From Clusia tigrina (taxonomy: Eukaryota > Arthropoda > Insecta > Diptera > Clusiidae), in NCBI GenBank assembly GCA_920105625.2, contig OV050031.1:44948925-45012924 (forward strand): a stretch of 64,000 nucleotides of DNA, written 5' to 3'. The position numbers and the translations under genes are program-made. This document shows positions 12,907 to 21,308 of the stretch, one piece after another (positions within the stretch are counted from its first letter, which is position 1; every line of letters starts with the position of its first letter). The notes under the pieces are model-generated. The model made no database searches, had not been told where the DNA came from, and saw only the letters and a list, made by a program, of their open reading frames with translations.

Positions 12907-15826
12907 AATGGTAATAAAAATTACTTTTAATTAGTATTGGATTTTTCAGAGGAAATGCAATTTAATTTTCATTGGCGTTGGTATTTCAAATTAAAATGCA
13001 ATGCAATTTAACTTTAATTAGCTTTAGAATTTTCAATTGTAATGCCATTTAATTTTAATTGGCAATGGAATTTTCAATAGTAATGCAATTTAATTTTAAT
13101 TAGCATTAAATTTTTAAAGATAATGCAATTTAATTTTAATTAGCATTAAATCTTTGAATTGTAGTGCCATTTAATTGTAATTAGAAATTAAAATTTTCAA
13201 TAGTAATGCAATTTAATTTTAATAGGCATTGGAATTTTCAATGGTGATGCAATTTTGCTTTAATTAGCATAGGAATTTTTAATTGTATTGCAATTTAATT
13301 TTAATTGGCATTGGAATTTTCGAAGGTATTGCAATTTATCATTAATTGGCATTGGAACTTTCCATGGTTTTGCAATTTAATTTTAATAGGCATTGGAATT
13401 GTCAATGGTTATGCAATTTAATTGTAATTAGCATGGGAATTTTCAATGGTAATACAATTAAGTTTTAATTGGCATTGGAATTTTCAATGGTAATGTAATT
13501 TAATTTTAATTGGCATTGCAATTTTCAACGGTAATTAAAATTACTTTTAATTGGTATTGGAATTTTCAAAGGAAATGCAATTTAATTTTCATTGGCGTTG
13601 GAATTTCAAATTAAAATACTATTTAATTTTAACTGGCATTGGAATTTTTAATGGCAATGCATCTCAATTTTAATTAGTATTGAAATTGTCAATGGTATTG
13701 CAATTTTATTCTAATTGGCATTGGAATTGTCAATTATAATGCAATTAATTTTAATTGGCATTGGAATTGTCAATGGTAATGCAATTTAACTTTAATGCAA
13801 TGGAGTTTTCAATTGTAATGCAATTTAATTTTAATTGGCAATTGAATATTCAATGGTAATGCATTTTAATTTAAATTAGAATTGGAATTTTCAATGCTAA
13901 TGCAATTTAATGTTAATTAGCTTACAAATTGTTAATGGTAATTCATATTAATTGTAATTAGAAATTGAAATTTTCAATGGTAATGAAATTTAATTTTAGT
14001 TGGCATTGGAATTTTCAATGGTATTCCAATTGAAGTGTAAGTTGTATTCCTATTTTCAATGGTAATGCAATTTAAATTTTATTAGCATTGGAATTGTCAA
14101 TGTTAATACAATGTTATATACATTTGTATTGAAATTTTCAGTGGTACTGCAATTTAATTGTAATGAGCATTAGAATTTTCAATGGTGAAGCAATTGCGTT
14201 TTAATTAGCATTGGAATTTTCAATGGTAACGCAATTAAATTTTCATTTCCTTTGAATTTTTCAATGGTAATACAATTTTATTTGAATTGTCATTGGAATT
14301 GTCAATGGAAATGCAATTTAATTGTGATAAGCATTGGAATTTTCAATGGCAAGGCACTTTAATTTTAATTAGCATTAGTATTTTCAATGGTAATGCAATT
14401 TCATTTTGTTTAGCAGTAAAATGTTTAACGGTAGTGCAATTTAATTGAAATTAGAATTGGAAATTTTTAATAGTAATGCAATTTAATTTAAGTAGCATTG
14501 GAATATTCAATGGCAATGCAATTTAACTTTAAATAGCATTGGAATTTTCACTGATAATGGAATTTAATTTAATTAACATTGAATTTGAGTAATGCAACTG
14601 AATTTTAATTTGCTTAGAAATTTTCAATGGAAATGCAATTTAATTTTAATTTCATTGGTTACGCAATTTGACTTTAATTGGCATTGGAACTTTCAATGGT
14701 AATGCAATTTGATTTTAAGTGGCATTGGAATTGTCAATGGTAATGAAATTAAAATTAAATTGCATTTTCACTTTCATTAGCATTGGAATTGTCAATGGTA
14801 ATAAAGATTAATTGTAATTAGCATTGGAATTCTCAATGGCAATGCAATTTTATTTTAATTGGCATTGTAATTATCTATGGTAATGCAATTTAATTTAATT
14901 TTAATTGGCATCGGAACTGTCAATGGTAATGCAATTTAACTTTAATTAGCATTGGAATTTTTAAAGATAATGCAATTAAATTTTAATTAGCATTAAATAT
15001 TTGAATTGTAGTGCCATTTAATTGTAATTAGAAATTAAAATTTTCAATAGTAATGCAATTTAATTTTAATAGGCATTGGAATTTTCAATGGTGATGCAAT
15101 TTGGCTTTAATTAGCATTGGAATTTTTAATTGTATTGCATTTAATTTTAATTGGCATTGGAATTTTCGAAGGTATTGCAATTTAATATTAATTGGCATTG
15201 GAACTTTCCATGGTTTTGCAATTTAATTTTAATAGGCATTTGAATTGTCAATGGTTATGCAATTTAATTGTAATTAGCATGGGAATTTTCAATGGTAATA
15301 CAATCAAGTTTTAATTGGCATTGGAATTTTCAATGGTAATGCAATTTAATTTTAATTGGCATTGCAATTTTCAACGGTAATAAAAATTACTTTTAATTGG
15401 TATTGGAATTTTCAAAGGAAATGCAATTTAATTTTCATTGGCGTTGGAATCTCAAATTAAAATACTATTTAATTTTAACTGGGATTGGAATTTTTAATGG
15501 CAATGCATCTCAATTTTAATTAGTATTCAAATTGTCAATGGTAATGCAATTTTATTCTAATTGGCATTGGAATTGTCAATTATAATGCAATTAATTTTAA
15601 TTGGCATTGGAATTGTCAATGGTAATGCAATTTAACTTTAATTAGCAATGGAGTTTTCAATTGTAATGCAATTTAATTTTAATTGGCAATTGAATATTCA
15701 ATGGTAATGCATTTTAATTTAAATTAGCTTTGGAATTTTCAATGCTAATGCAATTTAATGTTAATTAGCTTACAAATTGTTAATGGTAATTCATATTAAT
15801 TGTAATTAGAAATTAAAATTTTCAAT
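12907..15826 (+). repeat. Higher-order block, copy B of a pair 4786 bp apart
   Basis: This is the partner of 8121-11040. After 15826 the sequence departs. From 16359 it matches a different part of the array, 11041 onward, at an offset of 5318 bp. That second match runs up to the copia insertion and continues on its far side. The array is therefore a mosaic of overlapping duplications rather than one clean higher-order period. Confidence 0.88.
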
Positions 15827-16854
15827 GGTAATGAAATTTAATTTTAGTTGGCATTGGAATTTTCAATGGTATTCCAATTGAATTGTAAGTTGTATTTCAA
15901 TTTTCAATGGTAATGCAATTTAAATTTTATTAGCATTGGAATTGTCAATGGTAATGCAATGTTATTTTCATTTGTACTGAAATTTTCAGTGGTACTGCAA
16001 TTTAATTGTAATGAGCATTACAATTTTCAATGGTGAAGCAATTGCGTTTTAATTAGCATTGGAATTTTCAATGGTAATGCATTAAATTTTCATTTCCTTT
16101 GAATTTTTCAATGGTAATACAATTTAATTTGAATTGTCATTGGAATTGTCAATGGAAATGCAATTTAATTGTGATAAGCATTGGAATTTTCAATGGTAAG
16201 GCACTTTAACTTTAATTAGCATTAGTATTTTCAATGGTAATGCAATTTCATTTTGTTTAGCAGTAAAATGTTTAACGGTAGTGCAATTTAATTGAAATTA
16301 GAATTGGAAATTTTTAATAGTAATGCAATTTGATTTAAGTAGCATTGGAATATTCAATGGTAATGCAATTTAACTTTAATTAGCATTGGAATTTTCACTG
16401 ATAATGGAATTTAATTTAATTAACATTGAAATTGAGTAATGCAACTGAATTTTAATTTGCTTAGAAATTTTCAATGGAAATGCAATTTAATTTTAATTTC
16501 ATTGGTTACGCAAATTAACTTTAATTGGCATTGGAACTTTCAAGGTAATGCAATTTGATTTTAAGTGGCATTGGAATTGTCAATGGTACAATTTAATTTT
16601 AATTGTCATTGAAATTTTCAATGGTAATGCAGTTGAACTTTAAATAGCATTGGAATTTTCAATTGTATTGCAATTTAATTATAATTGGCATTGTAGTTTT
16701 TGAAGATATCTTAATTTAATTTTAATTGGCATTAGAATCAATGGTTGTGCAATTTAATTTCAATTGGCATTGAAATTATAAATGTTAATGCAACTTAATT
16801 TTAATTGGAATTGCAATTTTTAATGGTAATGCAATTTAATTGTAACTAGCATTG

Positions 16855-16859
16855 GAGTT
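16855..16859 (+). repeat. Target site duplication GAGTT (left)
   Basis: The 5 bases before the left LTR are GAGTT and are repeated directly after the right LTR at 21304-21308. The uninterrupted satellite paralogue has a single GAGTT at 11537-11541 in the same context ('attggagttgtttatgg'). Five base pairs is the usual duplication length for Ty1/copia integrases. Confidence 0.96.
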
Positions 16860-17090
16860 TGTTGCGATTTCTTCTTCAAAGTAAACTTTTAACACACAGT
16901 TATATTTAGATATAAAGAAGTTTATTAAAACGATGTTATCTCTTCAAAGTTCAGAAACAGAGTATACATAAAATATAAAATGAATTTAAAGTAAAGCACA
17001 AAAGAAACATTCCATTACATTAGAAAAGGATAATGATATATATCAAACGAATAAGAAATATGCGAGTTGCTTCAGGGATGCATTTCAACA
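16860..17090 (-). repeat. copia 3' LTR (left end on the plus strand)
   Basis: This 231-bp terminal repeat starts TGTTGCG and ends TTTCAACA on the plus strand, so its termini form the short inverted repeat TGTTG/CAACA. It is identical to 21073-21303. Because the element is on the minus strand, this is the downstream LTR, where transcripts would be polyadenylated. Confidence 0.96.
16921..16926 (-). terminator. Candidate polyadenylation signal AATAAA in the copia 3' LTR
   Basis: The plus strand reads TTTATT, which is AATAAA on the coding strand, in the half of the LTR nearest its 3' end. About 60 bases of LTR follow it in the direction of transcription, a sensible place for the R/U5 border. The same hexamer lies in the 5' LTR at 21134-21139, where it would have to be ignored. 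Position and motif only; no transcript evidence. Confidence 0.5.
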
Positions 17091-17099
17091 CTCCCCCTC
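17091..17099 (-). other. copia polypurine tract
   Basis: On the coding strand this is GAGGGGGAG, lying directly against the 3' LTR (which begins TGTTG). A purine run at this exact place is where plus-strand DNA synthesis is primed in LTR retrotransposons. It starts 28 bases past the end of the gag-pol frame. Confidence 0.9.
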
Positions 17100-17126
17100 A
17101 ACGAACATATTCATAATAAAAATACT

Positions 17127-20100
17127 TCAATATAAGCCCATCATACCAGTAAACTTCTCATGGCTGACTTTGGGTAAATTCTTTGTAAGAATATCTGCGA
17201 CCATCTCAGTACTGCTGCAGTATTTCAACTCGATCTCGCCAGCTTTGTATACGTCTCTGATGAAATGGTAGCGTATATCAATGTGTTTGCTACGCGAATG
17301 ATACACTGGATTTTGAACTAACTTCATAGCACTCACATTGTCTCCATTGATCAAAATAGCCTTCGGACAATCTATTTTCATCTCACCAAGTAACTTCTTC
17401 AGGTATATTGCCTCGCGACATGCACCCGCCAACGCCATATACTCAGCCTCTGTGCTACTCAAGGCTACTGTTGATTGTTTTCTCGATTCATATGAGAACA
17501 CGCTGCCTGCCAAGGTAAAAATGTAACCCGTATATGATTTGCGGTCGCTGGCATCACCGCCCCAGTCCGCGTCCACGTAGCATTCAACTGGCCTGTTGGT
17601 TTTGTAGTACCTTAACTGCTTGTCTTGTGTTGCGCATAAATATCGAAGGATTCGCTTAGCTGCTTCGAGATGCTCATGATGTGGATCTTTGTTTCGCTGT
17701 GACAATTTCCATACTGAATGCAAAATATCTGGCCTTGTGCTTATAGCCAAATACATGAGCGATCCGATAATAGATTGATATTGTGTCTGGTCAACCTTTT
17801 TACATCTATCGTCTTCACAGTTGACCTGATGACCAGAATCCAACGGTGTAGCTATCTGCCGGCACGCTTCCATGCCATAGTCTCGTATTAACTTACGAAT
17901 AAATGCTTTCTGGCTAACTGATATAGCCCCTGTTTCACCGTCTCTCGAAATCTCCATGCTTAAAAAATGTTTTATGCGGCCCTTGTCCACTACCTGCACT
18001 CGCTCAGCAATCTGCTTTTTAATTTTTTTCAGCTCGCCTTCCTCAGAACTTGCAATCATCAAATCGTCAACGTACACTGCTATGATGTTTATTTGATCCT
18101 CATAGTGTTTTATATAAACGCATGGCTCACTCTCGCACTGATGAAAACCAATTTCTTTCAAGATGCCATCCAGCTTTATATTCCATTGCCGCCCAGATTG
18201 TTTGAGGCCATACAAGGCTTTGTTTAGCTTTAAAACATGATCGGGGTTTTGTTTATCAATAAACATTTCTGGCTGGACCATATAAATTTCGTCGCTCAAT
18301 TCGCTGTTCAGATACGCGGTAGAAACATCCATCTGGTGTAAATGAAGACCATACTCTGCTGCAAGAGCGAAAATCATTCGAATTGTTTCGTTCCGAACAA
18401 CGGGTGAAAATGTCTCAGTGTAGTTCACACCGTACGTTTGCGAGCAACCCTTGGCTACTAGCCTCGCTTTGAAACGTTCTACGTTTCCGTCTTTATCGCT
18501 TTTAACTGCAAACACCCATTTATTTTTGACTGCCCTTTGGTCTTCTGGAAGTACTGTCATTTGCCACGTATCGTTCTTGATTAATGCTTGGTACTCGTCG
18601 TTCATAGCGCACCACCAACTGTCAGCATTCTCGCCGGATAACGCCTCGCTCACGGTATCAGGTACTGCAATTTGATCTGAACGCATTAGATTTAAAGTGT
18701 TGTATACCTTTTTTGGCCTGCCGCGAACGCCTGTGCGAATTATCTGTGGTCTACCCGGACCTCTGGTTTTGGCTTCAAAATCTACTACATCTTCTTCTGC
18801 TGATTCAAACTCACTTTCACTTTTATTAGATGGATCGTCTTTACTGCTACCTGCTGCACCATCATCGCCTTCGTCGGTTTCAATGCTTTGCGTCTTTTCT
18901 GCTAAAATTTGCATCTCCATGTTGATATGCTGCTTTGATGATGTTGACTCACAAAAATATACATCTCTGCTGACCACAAGCCGCCTAGAGTCCTTGTCAT
19001 ATAGACGGTATGATTTTGATGTATCGGAGTATCCCACCATAACATACTCCTTGCCTCTGGATTTAAACTTCCCGTGCTCACGCTTGTCCAAAGCAACTGC
19101 CACTGAACCAAATGTTCGCAAATGTGCCACTTTTGGCTTGTGTCCATACCAACCGGCTGTATGTACTGCCTCTGCCCACAACGATTCATCGACGCCTGCA
19201 CCAACTAACATGCACCTTGCCATCTCGATCAACGTGCGATTGAATCGCTCTGCGACTCCGTTTTGTTGCGGAGTGTATGGCACCGTCAGCTGTCGTAAAA
19301 TTCCTTGTTCCTTCAGGTAGCTGTCAAACGCATTGTTGACAAATTCCGTGCCGTTGTCGCTTCTCACAATTTTCAGCTTCTTACCCGTTTGACGTTCTGC
19401 CATGGTCTTAAATTCTTTAAATTTTTCAAAGACCTCGTCCTTACTTTTCAAAAAGTAAGCAAATACGTAGCGTGACTTGTCGTCTATAAAAGTAAGCAGG
19501 TACTTTGCATTTCCAAGTGATACTTTGTTGAATGGGCCACACACATCTGTGTGTATAATTTGCAACAATTCCATAGCGCGGCTCTCTGAGTTGGAAAAGG
19601 GTTTCTGTGTACACTTGCTCTCCATGCAAACAGAGCAACTGATGTCTGTCGGCACCGTGACTTTCATCCCTTGTACCAGCTGCTTGTTCATCAACTCGCG
19701 CAGGCTTGCGAAGTTTAGATGGCCATATCGATTATGCCATTTCATCGCTTCTTCCGCAGTTTTTCTCACAAAAAACAATTTATTTTTATTTGAACCAATC
19801 AAAAATAAATCACTAACCTTTTTAGCACGTATAATTGTTCCACCGTGCTTGTCTGTGATCGTTGCTGCCTCTTTGTTGAACGTTACTATGTAGCCGCTGC
19901 GAACTGCTTTTGCAACTGATATAAAGTTGCACTGAAGGCCAGGAACAAACAAAACTTCTATCAACGTGACGTCATACTTTGACGTTTTTATGTGCACTGT
20001 GCCTTTGCCTGTTGCTTGCATTTTGTTGTCTCCAGCAAGTACAATCGCTTCATTGTACTCTTCGAACACATCGAACATGTCGCGGTTGCAAAATAAATGC

Positions 20101-20987
20101 GAGGTTGCGCCGCTATCCACACACCAAGTGTCGCCATGCAAAATGTTGTTTTCGACTGCAGCAAACAAACCATTGCGGTTGTTGTTGTTATTTTGCTGCC
20201 CTTTTTGTTCTTTTTTCTTCTCTCTGCATTGTGTTGCGAAGTGGCCTTTTTTGCCACAGTTATAGCATTTGAAATTTGCGCGTTTGCTATTTTCGTTGTT
20301 GTTGCCATTAGCGCTGTCGTTGTTTTTGTTGCTTGCGGAATATTTCTTTTTAAAGTTGTTGTTGTGCTCGCGTGCCATGAACGCTTTAACTGTACTTTCA
20401 TTATTGTTATAATTTGAATCGGTTGCTTTTCGTCGCTCGCCTTCTTCGACCAATTTGATTTTTATTGCGCTGAGTTTTGGGAGCTCATCTCGAGACTCCA
20501 GCGCAACTACTAGATTCTCAAATGATTTTGGCAAGCTCGCTAATAACATAATTACGATGAACTCATTGTCAAGTTTCACCTCAATTTCTGCTAGCTTTTC
20601 TGCGACTGCACAAAACTTGCACACGTATTGCTGCACACACTCACTGTCGTTCATCCGCATTCCAAGTAGCTGCTTGAACAGTGTCACCTTGCGCACTGGT
20701 CCTTTTGGCATATGGATCTCACACAGAGTTTTCCATGCCCCGTGTGATGTTTTGATGTTCTTAACATAACCAATTTGCATAGGAGTGATGCTTAGGATGA
20801 TTGTCGCCATAGCCTTCTCGTCTTTAGCTTTCCATGCCGCAGCGCCTGCTTCGTTTTCACCGGGCTGCTTCATTGCACCTGATGCGACATCCCACAGCTC
20901 TTGATGAACAAGCACACTTTTCAATTGTATGCTCCACGAGTCGTAATTAGACTCGTCCAGTTTCTCAATATTGAAAAGAGAACTCAT
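17127..20987 (-). CDS. copia-type Gag-Pol polyprotein (1286 aa)
   Basis: A single fused polyprotein in cellular-copia order. Residues about 1-200 are Gag-like, opening with MSSLFNIEKLDESNYDSW. The zinc knuckle CYNCGKKGHFATQC is at 241-254. The aspartic protease motif DSGA is at 291-294. The integrase N-terminal HHCC finger spans about 418-454 (H418, H423, C451, C454). The integrase core has D481, D544 and E580, giving DD35E spacing. The reverse transcriptase spans about 800-1045 with YVDD at 972-975. RNase H has D1139, E1180 and D1216. The products would copy element RNA into DNA inside a particle and integrate it. The ATG at 20985-20987 is the first in the frame and follows a short leader after the primer site. 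Oddity: from W604 (LWAEAVHTA) the text jumps after about residue 612 to the GHKPKVAHLRTFG block, omitting about 20-25 residues that family members keep, with the frame retained. The fused arrangement needs a way to make excess Gag (splicing in Drosophila copia); none was identified here. Confidence 0.97.
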   Translation of the reverse strand: MSSLFNIEKLDESNYDSWSIQLKSVLVHQELWDVASGAMKQPGENEAGAAAWKAKDEKAMATIILSITPMQIGYVKNIKTSHGAWKTLCEIHMPKGPVRKVTLFKQLLGMRMNDSECVQQYVCKFCAVAEKLAEIEVKLDNEFIVIMLLASLPKSFENLVVALESRDELPKLSAIKIKLVEEGERRKATDSNYNNNESTVKAFMAREHNNNFKKKYSASNKNNDSANGNNNENSKRANFKCYNCGKKGHFATQCREKKKEQKGQQNNNNNRNGLFAAVENNILHGDTWCVDSGATSHLFCNRDMFDVFEEYNEAIVLAGDNKMQATGKGTVHIKTSKYDVTLIEVLFVPGLQCNFISVAKAVRSGYIVTFNKEAATITDKHGGTIIRAKKVSDLFLIGSNKNKLFFVRKTAEEAMKWHNRYGHLNFASLRELMNKQLVQGMKVTVPTDISCSVCMESKCTQKPFSNSESRAMELLQIIHTDVCGPFNKVSLGNAKYLLTFIDDKSRYVFAYFLKSKDEVFEKFKEFKTMAERQTGKKLKIVRSDNGTEFVNNAFDSYLKEQGILRQLTVPYTPQQNGVAERFNRTLIEMARCMLVGAGVDESLWAEAVHTAGWYGHKPKVAHLRTFGSVAVALDKREHGKFKSRGKEYVMVGYSDTSKSYRLYDKDSRRLVVSRDVYFCESTSSKQHINMEMQILAEKTQSIETDEGDDGAAGSSKDDPSNKSESEFESAEEDVVDFEAKTRGPGRPQIIRTGVRGRPKKVYNTLNLMRSDQIAVPDTVSEALSGENADSWWCAMNDEYQALIKNDTWQMTVLPEDQRAVKNKWVFAVKSDKDGNVERFKARLVAKGCSQTYGVNYTETFSPVVRNETIRMIFALAAEYGLHLHQMDVSTAYLNSELSDEIYMVQPEMFIDKQNPDHVLKLNKALYGLKQSGRQWNIKLDGILKEIGFHQCESEPCVYIKHYEDQINIIAVYVDDLMIASSEEGELKKIKKQIAERVQVVDKGRIKHFLSMEISRDGETGAISVSQKAFIRKLIRDYGMEACRQIATPLDSGHQVNCEDDRCKKVDQTQYQSIIGSLMYLAISTRPDILHSVWKLSQRNKDPHHEHLEAAKRILRYLCATQDKQLRYYKTNRPVECYVDADWGGDASDRKSYTGYIFTLAGSVFSYESRKQSTVALSSTEAEYMALAGACREAIYLKKLLGEMKIDCPKAILINGDNVSAMKLVQNPVYHSRSKHIDIRYHFIRDVYKAGEIELKYCSSTEMVADILTKNLPKVSHEKFTGMMGLY

Positions 20988-21058
20988 CTTTTAATTTAAT
21001 TTTAATTTTTTTGCGACACACGCGTGTTAATTAAAACTTGGCTGCCAGGAATTTGCAT

Positions 21059-21072
21059 CTGGGCCCATAACC
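21059..21072 (-). other. copia primer-binding site (internal initiator tRNA-Met)
   Basis: The plus strand reads CTGGGCCCATAACC, the anticodon arm of eukaryotic initiator tRNA-Met. The coding strand GGTTATGGGCCCAG is complementary to it and directly abuts the 5' LTR. Pairing is with an internal stretch of the tRNA rather than its 3' end, the unusual scheme established for Drosophila copia, in which a half-tRNA fragment primes reverse transcription. This is strong support for assigning the element to the copia lineage. Confidence 0.94.
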
Positions 21073-21303
21073 TGTTGCGATTTCTTCTTCAAAGTAAACT
21101 TTTAACACACAGTTATATTTAGATATAAAGAAGTTTATTAAAACGATGTTATCTCTTCAAAGTTCAGAAACAGAGTATACATAAAATATAAAATGAATTT
21201 AAAGTAAAGCACAAAAGAAACATTCCATTACATTAGAAAAGGATAATGATATATATCAAACGAATAAGAAATATGCGAGTTGCTTCAGGGATGCATTTCA
21301 ACA
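21073..21303 (-). repeat. copia 5' LTR (right end on the plus strand)
   Basis: This is the 231-bp twin of 16860-17090, with no difference found by eye. It is the upstream LTR for the minus-strand element and so should hold the promoter. TATA-like stretches are present at about 21181-21194 (TTTTATATTTTAT on the coding strand) and 21248-21257 (palindromic GATATATATC). The first is better placed relative to the AATAAA at 21134-21139. The choice is a guess from spacing. Confidence 0.96.
21181..21194 (-). promoter_or_regulatory. Candidate TATA element in the copia 5' LTR
   Basis: The coding strand carries a TTTTATATTTTAT stretch about 110-120 bases into the LTR. A start 25-30 bases downstream would leave a short R region ending near the AATAAA. 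In such an AT-rich LTR this could be chance. A second TATA-like run lies at 21248-21257. Confidence 0.3.
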
Positions 21304-21308
21304 GAGTT
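21304..21308 (+). repeat. Target site duplication GAGTT (right)
   Basis: This is the second copy of the 5-bp duplication. The satellite resumes in phase immediately after it with GTTTATGG, exactly continuing the unit cut at 16859. Positions 21309 onward match 11542 onward. Confidence 0.96.

Larger units (their letters stand above)
1..16859 (+). repeat. AT-rich satellite array, ~41-bp monomer (left block)
   Basis: An uninterrupted tandem array of a monomer of about 41 bp. A clean example is 3224-3264, where the next unit starts at 3265. Each unit reads as a CAATGGTAATGC segment, an AATTTAATTTTAATT segment and a GCATTGGAATT(T/G)TC segment. The exemplar has 10 G or C in 41 bases, about 76% A+T. 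Units differ by substitutions and small indels; one recurrent variant is shortened to about 35 bp, for example after 'caaatgtattgc' near 79-115. TAA and TAG are frequent in all frames and no convincing reading frame exists. No gene, RNA gene or unique sequence is visible in this block. The orientation is constant. Whether it is centromeric, pericentromeric or intercalary cannot be told from sequence alone. Confidence 0.97.
16860..21303 (-). mobile_element. Full-length Ty1/copia-type LTR retrotransposon in the satellite
   Basis: This 4444-bp element lies on the minus strand. It has 231-bp LTRs bounded by TGTTG...CAACA, a primer-binding site immediately inside the LTR at 21059-21072, an untranslated leader of about 85 bases (20988-21072), one long gag-pol frame (17127-20987) and a polypurine tract abutting the other LTR (17091-17099). 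A GAGTT duplication flanks it. Total and LTR lengths fit compact insect copia elements (family knowledge). The LTRs are identical base for base when compared by eye, and the gag-pol frame has no stop or frameshift, both signs of a young insertion. Base composition contrasts sharply with the satellite. The apparent in-frame gap in the integrase region may make this copy dependent on proteins made elsewhere. Confidence 0.97.

Noticed and set aside
1..16859. CRISPR-like array of regular repeats
   Set aside because: Units are directly tandem with no unique spacers, all units vary, and no cas genes exist. This is eukaryotic satellite.
18697..19320. 207-codon plus-strand frame across the copia element
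   Set aside because: It is antisense to the integrase/RT linker of the gag-pol frame, of low-complexity Ser/Leu character, with no recognisable domain.
20097..20417. 106-codon plus-strand frame, hydrophobic and apparently membrane-like
   Set aside because: It is the antisense shadow of the Asn/Lys-rich Gag tail, where AAC/AAT/AAA codons read as Val/Leu/Phe on the other strand.
21059..21072. Possible tRNA-Met gene
   Set aside because: Only the 14-base anticodon arm is present, with no acceptor, D or T arms, and it sits exactly at the retrotransposon primer site.
21248..21257. GATATATATC palindrome as an operator
   Set aside because: It is a short AT palindrome inside an AT-rich LTR, with nothing beyond symmetry to support a regulatory role.
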